Assembly: GCA_900199595.1 (NCBI GenBank)
Contig: FZRB01000019.1
Coordinates: forward strand, 27,456 to 82,624
Direction of reading: 5' to 3'
DNA length: 55,169 bases
DNA from: Lachnospiraceae bacterium
GTDB lineage: Bacteria > Bacillota > Clostridia > Lachnospirales > Lachnospiraceae
The notes under the pieces: model-generated
What the model saw: only the letters and a program-made list of their open reading frames with translations
What the model was told of the DNA's origin: nothing
Databases searched by the model: none
Position numbers and translations under genes: made by a program
In this document: one piece after another, positions 28,022 to 36,628 of the stretch
Layout: each line of letters begins with the position of its first letter
Position numbering within the stretch: the stretch's first letter is position 1

Positions 28022-28945
28022 CTAATCTTCCTCAAAATTAAGCTCAACCGTACGACGGTCCTTGCTGATTACAGCACGTTCAAATATCTCCTGAACTGCC
28101 TCTGTATACTGCTCCGGTTTTATCATAGACGGCGAATAATGAGTCAGCCACATTTCCTTTGGCTGCGCCTTCTTTGCTATCTCAGCAGCCTCATACATCG
28201 TCATATGCTTCTTCTCTCTGGCTTTTGATATGGACTCTTCATCCTTTTCTCCATACATACCTTCGCAGATAAATATATCTGCGCCCTCAGCCTCTTTGAC
28301 TATTTTGTCAGTAGGACGGGTATCGGTTGTATAGGTTATCTTAAGACCTTTTCTGGGCTCTCCCATTACCAGGTCACTGGTATAGGTCTTTCCTTCATAC
28401 TCAACAGTTTCACCATTCTGAAGATGACTCCAGTACTGTACAGGAAGTCCCAGACCTTTTGCTGCCTCTGCATCGAACTTTCCTGCCCGGTCCAGTTCAA
28501 AGCTGTAACCGTAGCAGAGCATGTTATGATTAACCTTGAAGGCCTTTATCCTGAGGCCGATTAATTCCAGCACCTCTTCATCCTTTTCTATATCAAGCTC
28601 TATGAACTTTATTTCAAAGGGAAGTCTGGGCGCTATAACAAGCAGTGACCTGACTACATGCTCTATCCCCTTGGGACCCACTATAGTAACAGGTGCCTCA
28701 CGATCAGAATTTCCCATAGCAAGAAGCATTCCCGGCAGACCGCTTATATGATCAGCATGGAAATGCGTTATAAGTATCACATCTATTGGATTAAAGCTCC
28801 AGCCTCTTCGTCTCACCTGTATCTGGGTAGCTTCACCGCAGTCAACCAGAAGGCTGCTGCCATTATAGCGAAGCATCAGCGACGTCAGAGCTCTGTATGG
28901 AAGCGGCATCATACCGCCCGTTCCAAGTAAACAAACGTCAATCAT
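28022..28945 (-). CDS. rnz: Ribonuclease Z
   Basis: 307 aa, metallo-beta-lactamase fold tRNA 3' endonuclease that removes 3' trailers. Metal motif [13 protein letters not shown] (HxHxDH), further ligands in [11 protein letters not shown] and the C-terminal WLTHYSP. This fits its genomic context among tRNA-modification genes, and the tRNA-Lys in this window lacks an encoded CCA, the kind of precursor RNase Z processes. Its upstream neighbour rimI is separated by palindromic copy 6, and tsaD starts one base after its stop. Confidence 0.93.
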   Translation of the reverse strand: MIDVCLLGTGGMMPLPYRALTSLMLRYNGSSLLVDCGEATQIQVRRRGWSFNPIDVILITHFHADHISGLPGMLLAMGNSDREAPVTIVGPKGIEHVVRSLLVIAPRLPFEIKFIELDIEKDEEVLELIGLRIKAFKVNHNMLCYGYSFELDRAGKFDAEAAKGLGLPVQYWSHLQNGETVEYEGKTYTSDLVMGEPRKGLKITYTTDTRPTDKIVKEAEGADIFICEGMYGEKDEESISKAREKKHMTMYEAAEIAKKAQPKEMWLTHYSPSMIKPEQYTEAVQEIFERAVISKDRRTVELNFEED

Positions 28946-28959
28946 TCTTTTATCCTCTT

Positions 28960-29000
28960 AAAAGGTGACAGTTGAACCAGGTTCAAACTGTCATCTTTTT
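28960..29000. repeat. Palindromic repeat family A, copy 6, overlapping the rimI stop codon
   Basis: AAAAGGTGACAGTTGAACC...GGTTCAAACTGTCATCTTTTT. The minus-strand A tract of this copy contributes the first two bases read as the rimI TAA stop (28999-29001). It also occupies nearly all of the space before the rnz RBS, so it would attenuate rnz-tsaD-ispD transcription from the upstream promoter. Confidence 0.9.
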
Positions 29001-29415
29001 ATAATTCCAGTTGGAATATCAGTGCATCATCTTCGGGATTATGATAATAATTCTCTCGTACAAATATATCCTTAAATCCAAAGGCTTTATACAGCTTTAC
29101 TGCCGCTATGTTGTGAGCCCGAACCTCCAGTGAAACTCTTTCCGCTTCAAAACTGGTAAGCTCCTCCAGCATATCACTCATCAGGCTTCTTGCTATTCCC
29201 TGACGTCTCATGCTCTTATCAACAGCAATTCTAAGCAGCTCTGCCTCTCCCTGAACTTCGGAGTAAATAAGATATCCGGCTACTTTGCCGTCTCTTTTTT
29301 CCACCAGCAGATGATTATAATCATATTCAAATGTGTCTGCAAGCATTTCTTCGCTCCAGGCATCTGAGAAATACTTCTCTTCAAGCCTTGCTATTTCCCG
29401 AAATAAATCTGCCAT
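28999..29415 (-). CDS. rimI: Ribosomal protein alanine N-acetyltransferase RimI (GNAT)
   Basis: 138 aa GNAT fold. Acetyl-CoA loop R-x-x-G-x-G/A is RRQGIARSLM at ~70-80, with ELLRIAVDKSMR before it and the C-terminal EVRAHNIAAVKLYKAFGF typical of RimI. It would acetylate the N-terminus of ribosomal protein bS18; genomic linkage of rimI to tsaB is very common in Firmicutes, which supports the name. The RBS is weak (GAGT), and the ATG lies 10 nt after the tsaB stop, suggesting coupling. Confidence 0.88.
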   Translation of the reverse strand: MADLFREIARLEEKYFSDAWSEEMLADTFEYDYNHLLVEKRDGKVAGYLIYSEVQGEAELLRIAVDKSMRRQGIARSLMSDMLEELTSFEAERVSLEVRAHNIAAVKLYKAFGFKDIFVRENYYHNPEDDALIFQLEL

Positions 29416-29425
29416 AACTAACTCA

Positions 29426-30160
29426 CTACTCTCTTTTTTCCGAACGAACTCTCTCTGCCTGTGATTTTCTCAGATATTCCGGAGCAAAATCATCGGCATC
29501 TATAAATCTTCTTTCCTTATATAACAGTTCTCCATAAGCTGCTATACTGGCTGCCCTCTGTCTGTTCATTGAAGCAGGCGCCAGCTTACAGGGAATCTTT
29601 ATCTCGTTAGCTATTATATCTTCATATATAGGTACACCGTCTCCCAAAAATGTAACCTGAGTCATAGGAGATATTACATTTTGACTCATTTTATCTTCGG
29701 ACAGGTTATTTATTATTTCTATCAGCTCATGTATATCCATAGGCTGTTGATCCATAACAACCTCCAAGCCTCCGAGAACCTGGTAGAGTCCTGTATAAAC
29801 CTGGTTACGTCTTGCATCCATGATCGGGCAGATCAGTCCTTCGGTTCCCCACAGGTTAAAGGCAAGGCCTTCACAGGTATTAACCGGAATAATAGGCTTA
29901 TCTATTGACATGGCCAGTCCCTTGGCTGTTGCCGCTCCTATTCTAAGACCCGTAAATGAACCCGGTCCGGCTGCAATTGCTATAGCATCCAGCTCTTCCA
30001 GTTTTGTTTCCGATGTTTTTACTATTTCATCTATCATGGGAAGCAGAGTCTCTGAATGAGTCCTCTTATGATTCATTGTATATTCAGCTATTAACACATC
30101 ATCCTGCACAATGGCAACAGATGCTACCATGCCGGAGCTGTCTATTCCGAGTATCTTCAT
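29426..30160 (-). CDS. tsaB: tRNA threonylcarbamoyladenosine biosynthesis protein TsaB
   Basis: 244 aa, inactive ASKHA paralogue that scaffolds TsaD and TsaE. Signature: MKILGIDSSG, NHKRTHSETLLPMI, AIAAGPGSFTGLRIGAATAK (near residues 62-81), and CPIMDARRNQVYTGLY. First gene of tsaB-rimI-[repeat]-rnz-tsaD-ispD on the minus strand. The 204-nt divergent region with the ECF sigma gene must hold its promoter. Confidence 0.94.
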   Translation of the reverse strand: MKILGIDSSGMVASVAIVQDDVLIAEYTMNHKRTHSETLLPMIDEIVKTSETKLEELDAIAIAAGPGSFTGLRIGAATAKGLAMSIDKPIIPVNTCEGLAFNLWGTEGLICPIMDARRNQVYTGLYQVLGGLEVVMDQQPMDIHELIEIINNLSEDKMSQNVISPMTQVTFLGDGVPIYEDIIANEIKIPCKLAPASMNRQRAASIAAYGELLYKERRFIDADDFAPEYLRKSQAERVRSEKRE

Positions 30161-30189
30161 TTATATATTTACCTTTTCACTTATTTTGA

Positions 30190-30241
30190 TTTTTGACACT
30201 TGAACCCAATTTTACCATTAATTCCTGATAAGTGCCAAAAA
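30190..30241. repeat. Degenerate inverted repeat related to family A
   Basis: TTTTTGACACTT (30190-30201) pairs with AAGTGCCAAAAA (30230-30241). The left part continues TGACACTTGAACC, the same 13-mer style as the half copy at 21634. There is no stop codon nearby; it lies in the promoter region between tsaB and the sigma gene. Confidence 0.5.
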
Positions 30242-30305
30242 TTTTTTCGGTTATAATTTTTTTTTGGATAGAAATCAGATACATTTTACGTATATATTAA
30301 TGTAC

Positions 30306-30333
30306 AACAACTGATCAGAAGTATTTGGACGTC
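30306..30333 (+). promoter_or_regulatory. Candidate ECF-type autoregulated promoter
   Basis: AACAAC (30306-30311) and CGTC (30330-30333) are spaced much like the AAC and CGTC boxes of ECF promoters, about 30 nt before the GTG start of the sigma gene. The -35 is imperfect (no TGAAAC), so this is tentative. Confidence 0.3.
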
Positions 30334-30364
30334 CTATATCTTAAAAAAACTAAGGAGCATAATC

Positions 30365-30955
30365 GTGTATAAGCCAAAAATAACAGATAAAAACTACATA
30401 GAGCAACTTCGCAAGAAGGATGAAGCGGCGCTGGAATATGTCATAGAAAGATATGGTGGCCTTCTATATTCGATACTTAGAAAGAAGCTGATATTACTTC
30501 CTGATAAGGTTGATGAATGCTTCGATGATGTCCTGCTTAAGGCATGGGATCATATAAATGATTATGATGAAACGAGAAGTGAATTTAAAGGCTGGCTTGC
30601 AGCAATCGCAAGATATCAGGCTATAGACTATCTGAGAAAAGCAAAACGTGAAGAGTTCGGACAGATGGTCCAGCCCCTTGATGATATGCAGTTTGAGCCC
30701 GGATTTGATGATGACAGATATCGGAGTATAGAAGAATCAATTGATGATGAGACAGAGAAGATTCTCGCCTGTCTAAGGCCAGAGGACCGGGAGATCTTCA
30801 GAAGGCTTTATCTTGAAGAGGACAGCATAGAAAATGTAAGCAGGGATATGAACCTCTCTAAGGAACAGATCTATAATCACACCTCCAGAGGAAAAAAGAA
30901 AATCAGGAAATTCTATCCGATACGTAAGGAGAAAATCTATGGACAATATATATAA
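30365..30955 (+). CDS. ECF-type RNA polymerase sigma factor
   Basis: 196 aa with regions 2 and 4 only. Region 2: AALEYVIERYGGLLYSILRK and FDDVLLKAWDHINDYDE followed by FKGWLAAIARYQAIDYLRKA. Region 4: REIFRRLYLEEDSIENVSRD then the helix-turn-helix LSKEQIYNHTSRGKKKI. Start is GTG with AAGGAG 7 nt upstream; no ATG is better placed. It overlaps the next gene by 17 nt, the usual sigma/anti-sigma arrangement. It probably responds to an envelope signal through that membrane protein and drives its own operon. Confidence 0.92.
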   Translation: MYKPKITDKNYIEQLRKKDEAALEYVIERYGGLLYSILRKKLILLPDKVDECFDDVLLKAWDHINDYDETRSEFKGWLAAIARYQAIDYLRKAKREEFGQMVQPLDDMQFEPGFDDDRYRSIEESIDDETEKILACLRPEDREIFRRLYLEEDSIENVSRDMNLSKEQIYNHTSRGKKKIRKFYPIRKEKIYGQYI

Positions 30956-32387
30956 ATATTTAAATGATGTTGATACAGATCTCAGTGAGTTTGAAGAAGA
31001 ACAGCTTTCAGAGATTGAAATCAAAAGAATAAACAAAAGACTTAAAGGAAAAATGGATTCCCATAACGGCAGCAGTTCAAAGAAAACCATGATATGGGTT
31101 GGACGCGCAGCAGCAATAGTTCTCTGCTGTCTCACAGTTGGCGGCGGCGCATATGCAGCTGCTTTCTACAGAAAGAATACCAGAGATGACTTAAGAATCA
31201 AAGCTTCAGAGTCAAAGGTAGTTTCAGAAGATGGCAACAAGGTTACAAAGGAAATCTATGATGATGAAACCGGTGGAAAAATCACCTATGATGTAGTTAA
31301 CGAAACAGCTGACGATGCAGTTCTTGAAGAAACTGCTGACGGAGATATAAAGCTTGTTGAAAAAGTAGAAAAAGCCGGATTTGCAAATGCAGAAATCACA
31401 AGTATCAGTAAAGAAGGAGAAACTCTCAAGATTGGAGTCAAATTCAACTTTGAAAAGGATCCGGGACTTGAAGCTTTAAAGGAAAAAATAGATAAATACT
31501 CCGTCGAGGGAGAATACTGGAATGCCACAGAAGATACCGGCATATCTCTTAAAACAAAGATAGCTGATAGAGAAATGGTCTGCTGGGGAAACGACTCCAA
31601 GATTGAAGAAAACTCACTCTATCTGGATTTCTTTGTACTTTCCAAGACTCCTGAGGATTACTCAGATGATGAAAATGTTCCTAAGCGTGATACTCCGCTC
31701 ACCGCTGATGCCCCTCAGGAAGAGTTTGATGCATGGTTCAAAGAATGGGAAGAATATGAAAAAACTCTTCCCGATCCGCTAAACAGCACAATTGAAGTAA
31801 GCATTGATCTTGGCAAAGATTACGGAGATACATATACATTTACCACTAAGCTTGAAGGAAATTATGAAGAATCTGACCGTGAATTAATCAGTGTAAATGG
31901 TGGCAGCGGTGAATACACTCTTGATGGAATATATGAATACATGTCAATTGACAGCTACTCCATGGGAGCAACCGGACTTCAATTTCATGGAACAACCATT
32001 TGTAAGGACGATTGGGATATCATTAATAAAACCTGCGAAGAACAGGGCATCGAATATTGTGGTTTCCTCAGAATCAAAGCCTGGGATGACCTAGGAAATA
32101 CATATCTAATGTACATGTGCAACGAACCGGGTGATGGAAGCGAAAAAGATACTCCATATGGTAAAGCCCCTGTAGATCGTTTCTTTGCCCCTCTTTACGA
32201 CAATGCAATCGCACTTGAAACATTTAGCAAAGAAACAGGCATTACTTACTCCAGCGAATGGGCTGACGGAATCTCTCAAATAACCTTCGCCATTGAAAAG
32301 GTTATTGATATGGATGACGCAGATGGAAAATCCACAACAACCGTTGAACTCGTATCTGAACCTGTAACTATAAATATCCCACAGTAA
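30939..32387 (+). CDS. DUF4179-type transmembrane anti-sigma factor/sensor
   Basis: 482 aa. About 50 cytoplasmic residues (EEEQLSEIEIKRINKRLKGK) would bind the sigma factor. One membrane helix lies at ~49-67 (RAAAIVLCCLTVGGGAYAA), followed by a large acidic extracytoplasmic domain of beta-rich character with no catalytic motif visible. The layout and overlap with the ECF gene match DUF4179 anti-sigma partners of Clostridia. The ligand or stress sensed is unknown. It converges with tsaE; hairpin family B lies between them. Confidence 0.8.
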   Translation: MDNIYKYLNDVDTDLSEFEEEQLSEIEIKRINKRLKGKMDSHNGSSSKKTMIWVGRAAAIVLCCLTVGGGAYAAAFYRKNTRDDLRIKASESKVVSEDGNKVTKEIYDDETGGKITYDVVNETADDAVLEETADGDIKLVEKVEKAGFANAEITSISKEGETLKIGVKFNFEKDPGLEALKEKIDKYSVEGEYWNATEDTGISLKTKIADREMVCWGNDSKIEENSLYLDFFVLSKTPEDYSDDENVPKRDTPLTADAPQEEFDAWFKEWEEYEKTLPDPLNSTIEVSIDLGKDYGDTYTFTTKLEGNYEESDRELISVNGGSGEYTLDGIYEYMSIDSYSMGATGLQFHGTTICKDDWDIINKTCEEQGIEYCGFLRIKAWDDLGNTYLMYMCNEPGDGSEKDTPYGKAPVDRFFAPLYDNAIALETFSKETGITYSSEWADGISQITFAIEKVIDMDDADGKSTTTVELVSEPVTINIPQ

Positions 32388-32430
32388 AAAAAACAAACTA
32401 TACCCTGTTTATCATGTGGGTGCTCAGAAA

Positions 32431-32494
32431 AAAGAGTGTCGCTTGCGACACTCTTCGCGCGAGGCGCGTGCTGCCAAAGACAGCTATCTTCCTT
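32431..32494. repeat. Stacked mini-hairpin repeat family B, copy 1
   Basis: Three hairpins in a row: AGAGTGTCGC-TT-GCGACACTCT (32433-32454), CGCGC-GAG-GCGCG (32456-32468), and CTG...CAG (32471-32483), ending in CTATCTTCCTT. The same ~64-nt block recurs at 54720-54783 with only about three differences. It lies between the convergent anti-sigma gene and tsaE, so the first hairpin can act as a terminator. Confidence 0.88.
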
Positions 32495-32508
32495 TTATTA
32501 TCATTTCG

Positions 32509-32937
32509 TCACATCGTGATTCTTCTGTAATCGAACCCTTTTTCAACATCTTTTTCGATTTTTATCCAAACCGCTGTGTCCGGTATCTCCTCACGTACAA
32601 GCTCTGCCCACTCGATCAGTGCAACTCCCTCTCCTCCCACATATTCGTAGAAGCCGGTCTCCTCAAGCTCATCCGCATCACCGATTCTATAAACATCATA
32701 GTGATAAAGCGGCAGTCTTCCTTCAGTATATTCCTGAAGTATAGTAAATGTAGGACTGGACATAGGCTCTGTCACACCGACACCGGCACCAAAACCTTGT
32801 GCAAAAACGGTTTTTCCTACTCCGAGATTGCCACTAAGACAATAAATCTGACCGGGCTCAGCTTTTTCGCCCAAAGCCTTTGCAAATTTATATGTATCCT
32901 CTCGACTAAAAGATTCGAATAAATTAACTGTCCCCAT
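32509..32937 (-). CDS. tsaE: tRNA threonylcarbamoyladenosine biosynthesis ATPase TsaE
   Basis: 142 aa P-loop ATPase that recharges the TsaB-TsaD complex in t6A synthesis. Walker A GNLGVGKTVFAQGFG at about 36-50, then SSPTFTILQEY, HYDVYRIGDADEL and VALIEWAE, all typical TsaE motifs. It lies 8 nt downstream of the dCMP deaminase gene on the minus strand and ends in front of repeat family B. Confidence 0.94.
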   Translation of the reverse strand: MGTVNLFESFSREDTYKFAKALGEKAEPGQIYCLSGNLGVGKTVFAQGFGAGVGVTEPMSSPTFTILQEYTEGRLPLYHYDVYRIGDADELEETGFYEYVGGEGVALIEWAELVREEIPDTAVWIKIEKDVEKGFDYRRITM

Positions 32938-32945
32938 TGACTCTC

Positions 32946-33446
32946 CTATACAGTCAGAGTGATATCTCGCTCTGCCATTTCATACTGTCTGTACTTTACT
33001 CCTGTCATATCAAACATCTTCTTTGAAGCTATGGTGCTGTCTGTTGATGCATATTTGTCTGACAAATAAATAATCTCTTTTATTCCGCTCTGAATGATAG
33101 CTTTGGCACATTCATTACAAGGGAAAAGTGTTACATATACTTTTGCTCCCTTCATGGAACCTGTTCCACGATAATTTAGAATAGCATTCAACTCTGCATG
33201 ACAAACAAATATATATTTGGTATCAAGGGCTGCTCCGTCTCTTCCCCATGGCATATCATCATCGTCACAACCCTCAGGCATTCCGTTATAGCCTACGGAA
33301 AGTATTCTGTTATCCTCTCCTACGATACAGGCTCCCACCTGTGTGCTGGGATCCTTGCTCCTGTGTGCTGACAGCTGGGCGATTCCCATAAAATATTGAT
33401 CCCAGCTGATATAGTCTGTTCTTTTATAATCGATTTTCTTTGGCAT
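32946..33446 (-). CDS. Deoxycytidylate deaminase (ComEB family)
   Basis: 166 aa zinc-dependent cytidine/dCMP deaminase. Zinc ligands: His in FVCHAELNAILNYR and the two Cys of FPCNECAKAII. N-terminal SAHRSKDPSTQVGACI is typical of dCMP deaminase, which makes dUMP for thymidylate synthesis; the ComEB name is historical from competence operons. It is followed immediately by tsaE and preceded by the phosphatase gene. Confidence 0.92.
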   Translation of the reverse strand: MPKKIDYKRTDYISWDQYFMGIAQLSAHRSKDPSTQVGACIVGEDNRILSVGYNGMPEGCDDDDMPWGRDGAALDTKYIFVCHAELNAILNYRGTGSMKGAKVYVTLFPCNECAKAIIQSGIKEIIYLSDKYASTDSTIASKKMFDMTGVKYRQYEMAERDITLTV

Positions 33447-33471
33447 TTCTATTTCCCCTTTCAGTTTTTCG

Positions 33472-35550
33472 CTATCTCTTTAATACAACCATTGTAATAT
33501 CATCAAACTGCTTTTCACCATCTACAAATACTTCAACCTCGGATCTGATTGAAGTAAGAATCTTCTTCACTTCTTCAGCTGAATGTTTTTTCAGACATTC
33601 CTTAAGTCGCTCTTCACCGAAGAATTCTTTCTCAGCATTTCTGGCCTCTGTTACACCATCCGTATATAAGAATAAAATATCTTCCTTATCAAAATCAATT
33701 ATATTATTTTCATATTTAGTATCAGGCATAAATGCCAACATAATGCTTCTGCTATAGGTTTTATAATCCATATAAACAGGATCACATCCCTTCTTCTTCA
33801 GAAGCGGCGGATTATGACCAGCATTTGAGAATTCAAGAGTACCCTTTTGATAATCCAGAATTCCGAGCCATGCAGTTACAAACATACCATTTTCATTATT
33901 CTCACCCAGCTCGGCATTTGCATGCTGAAGAGCCTCTGCAGGGCTCTTACCACTGAGTATAAGATCCTTTATCATAGTCTTTGCTGTCATCATGAACAGC
34001 GCTGCCGGAACACCCTTACCGGAGACATCAGCTATAATAACTCCTATTCTTCCATCCTCAAGAAGATAAAAATCAAAGAAATCTCCACCTACCTCTTCGG
34101 CTGTATCCATGGTTCCCCAAACCGAATACTCCCTATTTTCATTCTGGAAATATTCCGGATTCGGAAGAGCCGAGAGTTGTATCTCCCTGGCAAATTCTTT
34201 TTCCTGATGATTTTTCTCTTCTATCTCATCCATGGTATTCTTAAGAGCTGTAACTGTATCATTTATACCTTGTGACAGTTCTTCAAATTCTGTATTTCCG
34301 GTAACATTTACAACTTCATCCAGATTGCCACCACGAATTTCAGCAAGCGAATCGTTTATTATTTCTATTCTATTAACTACTCTTCTCTGAACGAGGAAGG
34401 TTATAACAAAATAAAAAATTATAAATACAAAGCTAAGTCCGATCAGAAGTATGGCAAGTATTTGATTTCTTCCAGCATATATCTCACTTGACGAGATAAA
34501 TGCTGCCACGATTTTTCCATCTACATACTTGCTTGCGCATACTCCATATATCCCATTATAGTAGCCTTCTTTCGACAGGATGGTATCTCCTATATTATTA
34601 TCGGGCTTAAAATCATTATTATCTTCGTCAATTTCTTCGCCCTCAAGATCCTTATTTCCGCAACGTACTATTTTATTATCTTCTATGATGATAACATATC
34701 CATGATCTGCAAAAATAAGATCATCATCATCTATAGTCGCATCGGCAATACTGAGCACCTTGGAGACTCCATATACCTTTTCTTCTGTTATTCTCTTAAA
34801 ACCTGCCATGTTCTGATAACTGAGAAGAGAATATAGAAAATATAATATAACAAAGAAAGATATATTATTAATCAGAAAAAGCCATTTCTGGAAGGTCTTC
34901 CTGATAGGCTTATTCTCTTTTAGTTCATCTTCTTCATTATTCTTTTCTTTCTTCTTTGCCTTTACAACATTATAAATATAATTAACTACAAAGGTTGAAA
35001 GCAGAACAAGAGCTATCTCAAATGTAACATTTGTCTCAAGAAGACTTGCTATTATAGTTGTAGTTGCAGAAATGCCTCCTCCAATATTTAATTTATCCGG
35101 ATATAAAATAATAAGTGCAAGAACAACAAAAAATGTATTAAAAAATGAACCGCAGAATGCAGGGAACAGCTTGTATATATAACTGGCAAGATAAGTATTA
35201 TCATCTATTCTTCGACTCAGGGCTCTATTCACCAGCCAAACTAAGATGGGAATCATAAGTCTCGGAAGAACAGAAAGAAGGGGATTTCTGAACAAATAAT
35301 CAATTGAGTCCGGATTTGTGTTTCCGGCTGCCATCATCGATGAAAATCCAAAGAAAAGAGACACTATAATGCCCTCGGGAAGCCCCATAAAAAGAGTCAC
35401 AAGAATAACCGGGATATGAAGAATTGTTATTGACATATCCCCAAGATCAAAATAACCAAAATCAAAGAAATATGTTGAAATATATAATACTGCAAGAATT
35501 AGGATTATTAACCATGTTTTGGGATCTTTTAATCTAATTCTAAAATTCAT
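33472..35550 (-). CDS. Membrane-bound PP2C-type serine phosphatase (SpoIIE/RsbU family)
   Basis: 692 aa. N-terminal half holds about six membrane helices (to ~residue 215) resembling a transporter-like or MASE-type sensor, then a further helix, a periplasmic sensor region with helices either side, and a HAMP-like segment (RRVVNRIEIINDSLAEIRGG). The C-terminal phosphatase has EEVGGDFFDFY, GVIIADVSGKGVPAALFM and LYTDGVTEARN with metal-binding Asp residues. It probably controls a partner-switching module. The frame extends back through the tRNA gene to 35724, but AGGA before ATG 35550 marks the real start. Its leader contains the tRNA-Lys gene 77 nt away. Confidence 0.88.
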   Translation of the reverse strand: MNFRIRLKDPKTWLIILILAVLYISTYFFDFGYFDLGDMSITILHIPVILVTLFMGLPEGIIVSLFFGFSSMMAAGNTNPDSIDYLFRNPLLSVLPRLMIPILVWLVNRALSRRIDDNTYLASYIYKLFPAFCGSFFNTFFVVLALIILYPDKLNIGGGISATTTIIASLLETNVTFEIALVLLSTFVVNYIYNVVKAKKKEKNNEEDELKENKPIRKTFQKWLFLINNISFFVILYFLYSLLSYQNMAGFKRITEEKVYGVSKVLSIADATIDDDDLIFADHGYVIIIEDNKIVRCGNKDLEGEEIDEDNNDFKPDNNIGDTILSKEGYYNGIYGVCASKYVDGKIVAAFISSSEIYAGRNQILAILLIGLSFVFIIFYFVITFLVQRRVVNRIEIINDSLAEIRGGNLDEVVNVTGNTEFEELSQGINDTVTALKNTMDEIEEKNHQEKEFAREIQLSALPNPEYFQNENREYSVWGTMDTAEEVGGDFFDFYLLEDGRIGVIIADVSGKGVPAALFMMTAKTMIKDLILSGKSPAEALQHANAELGENNENGMFVTAWLGILDYQKGTLEFSNAGHNPPLLKKKGCDPVYMDYKTYSRSIMLAFMPDTKYENNIIDFDKEDILFLYTDGVTEARNAEKEFFGEERLKECLKKHSAEEVKKILTSIRSEVEVFVDGEKQFDDITMVVLKR

Positions 35551-35627
35551 TTTTAATATTCCTGCTTTCAAACAAATAAGAAAAGGCCAAAAACCTTGTC
35601 TACACAAAGTCCTCAGCCCTCCTGGAG

Positions 35628-35700
35628 TGGGCCGCCGGGGGCTCGAACCCCGCACACCCTGATTAAGAGTCAGGTGCTCTACCAAATGAGCTAGCGGCCC
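35628..35700 (-). tRNA. tRNA-Lys (anticodon CTT)
   Basis: 73 nt on the minus strand: acceptor GGGCCGC with GCGGCCC, D arm GCTC/GAGC, anticodon stem CCTGA/TCAGG with loop CTCTTAA giving anticodon CTT, T arm CGGGGTTCGAGCCCCCG, discriminator A. CCA is not encoded. A37 in this ANN-codon tRNA is a substrate for the t6A enzymes encoded nearby. Upstream lies a good promoter; no clear terminator separates it from the phosphatase gene downstream. Confidence 0.97.
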
Positions 35701-35735
35701 GTAAATATACGGTGTACTCTTCAAAGTACCAAGTT

Positions 35736-35764
35736 AGTATATTACAAAGGATTTGATTTTGCAA
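35736..35764 (-). promoter_or_regulatory. Sigma-A promoter for tRNA-Lys
   Basis: On the minus strand TTGCAA (35759-35764), 17-nt spacer, TATACT (35736-35741). Initiation would fall near 35729, about 29 nt before the mature tRNA 5' end. Confidence 0.75.
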
Positions 35765-35849
35765 CATTTTTTTCATGGTTTGTTCAAATTTGGAAAAATA
35801 CCACAAAATACTAAACTAAATTTGACATATTTCCTAATTTATCACAAAT

Positions 35850-35890
35850 AGAATATAGATATTCTGTCATTTATATGACATAAGTGTCAT
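35850..35890. promoter_or_regulatory. Three consecutive palindromic boxes downstream of larB
   Basis: AGAATA-TAGA-TATTCT (35850-35865), TGTCAT-TTAT-ATGACA (35865-35880) and, sharing the middle half-site, ATGACA-TAAG-TGTCAT (35875-35890). All are perfect 6-bp arms with 4-bp spacers, phased at 10 bp for the last two. They lie directly after the larB stop and about 85-150 bp upstream of the tRNA promoter. No T run, so not an ordinary terminator. Confidence 0.5.
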
Positions 35891-35893
35891 AAA

Positions 35894-36628
35894 TCATTTG
35901 CTATCTGCATTAACTGAAGAACCCGCTGCCAGCCTGTAAATCTGAGTCGCCACATATCCAGCGCCATATCCATTGTCTATATTTACAACCGTAATACCAT
36001 TAGCACAGGAATTGATCATTGTAAGAAGTGCAGACATTCCACCAAAGGAAGCGCCATATCCCACAGAAGTAGGAACAGCTATCACAGGATTTCTGACAAG
36101 TCCTCCTATTACACTTGCAAGTGCTCCTTCCATTCCGGCAACTGTGATTACACAGCATGCCTTCTGAAGAACATCCTGCTTCGAAAGAACTCTGTGAATT
36201 CCACTGACTCCGACATCATAGATACGCTCAACCTTTGCACCGAAATATTCAGCGGTCTGAGCCGCTTCCTCAGCAACAGGTATGTCGGCAGTACCACCGG
36301 TGCAGACTGCTATATAGTGAGGTAGATTCTTAGATTCCTCTTCACCCTCTCCGGAATATCCTTTATTATCCACGTTGCTCTTCGTTTCAACCTTCAGTAT
36401 TCGTGATATTTCGTCGTACTCTGCATCAGGCATCTCTTTTTTGATTATTTCATACTGCTCTCTGCTTGCTCTGGTTCCGAATACCCTTCCATCTTTTTCA
36501 AGAAGTTTCTTGTATATTCCGATAAGGTGTTCATCCTTTTTACCTTCACAAAATACTACTTCCGGAAAACCTGTTCTGTTTTCTCTGTCCATATCCAGAT
36601 TGGCATAGCTCATTTCATCATTATCCAT
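35894..36628 (-). CDS. larB: Nickel pincer cofactor biosynthesis protein LarB
   Basis: 244 aa. LarB carboxylates and hydrolyses nicotinic acid adenine dinucleotide to start the nickel-pincer nucleotide (NPN) cofactor. C-terminal PurE/AIR carboxylase-like half: TGGTADIPVAEEAAQTA, VAGMEGALASVIGGLV and VPTSVGYGASFGGMSALLTM, all LarB hallmarks. ATG 36628 overlaps the stop of the GGDEF gene (ATGGATAA), with purine-rich AAGAGAAAGAAG upstream; a start at 36670 would overlap more. LarC- and LarE-type genes lie 5 and 8 kb away. No larA racemase is present in the window. Confidence 0.9.
   Translation of the reverse strand: MDNDEMSYANLDMDRENRTGFPEVVFCEGKKDEHLIGIYKKLLEKDGRVFGTRASREQYEIIKKEMPDAEYDEISRILKVETKSNVDNKGYSGEGEEESKNLPHYIAVCTGGTADIPVAEEAAQTAEYFGAKVERIYDVGVSGIHRVLSKQDVLQKACCVITVAGMEGALASVIGGLVRNPVIAVPTSVGYGASFGGMSALLTMINSCANGITVVNIDNGYGAGYVATQIYRLAAGSSVNADSK

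Noticed and set aside
35551-35724. N-terminal extension of the phosphatase across the tRNA gene
   Set aside because: It translates the tRNA; ATG 35550 has its own SD.
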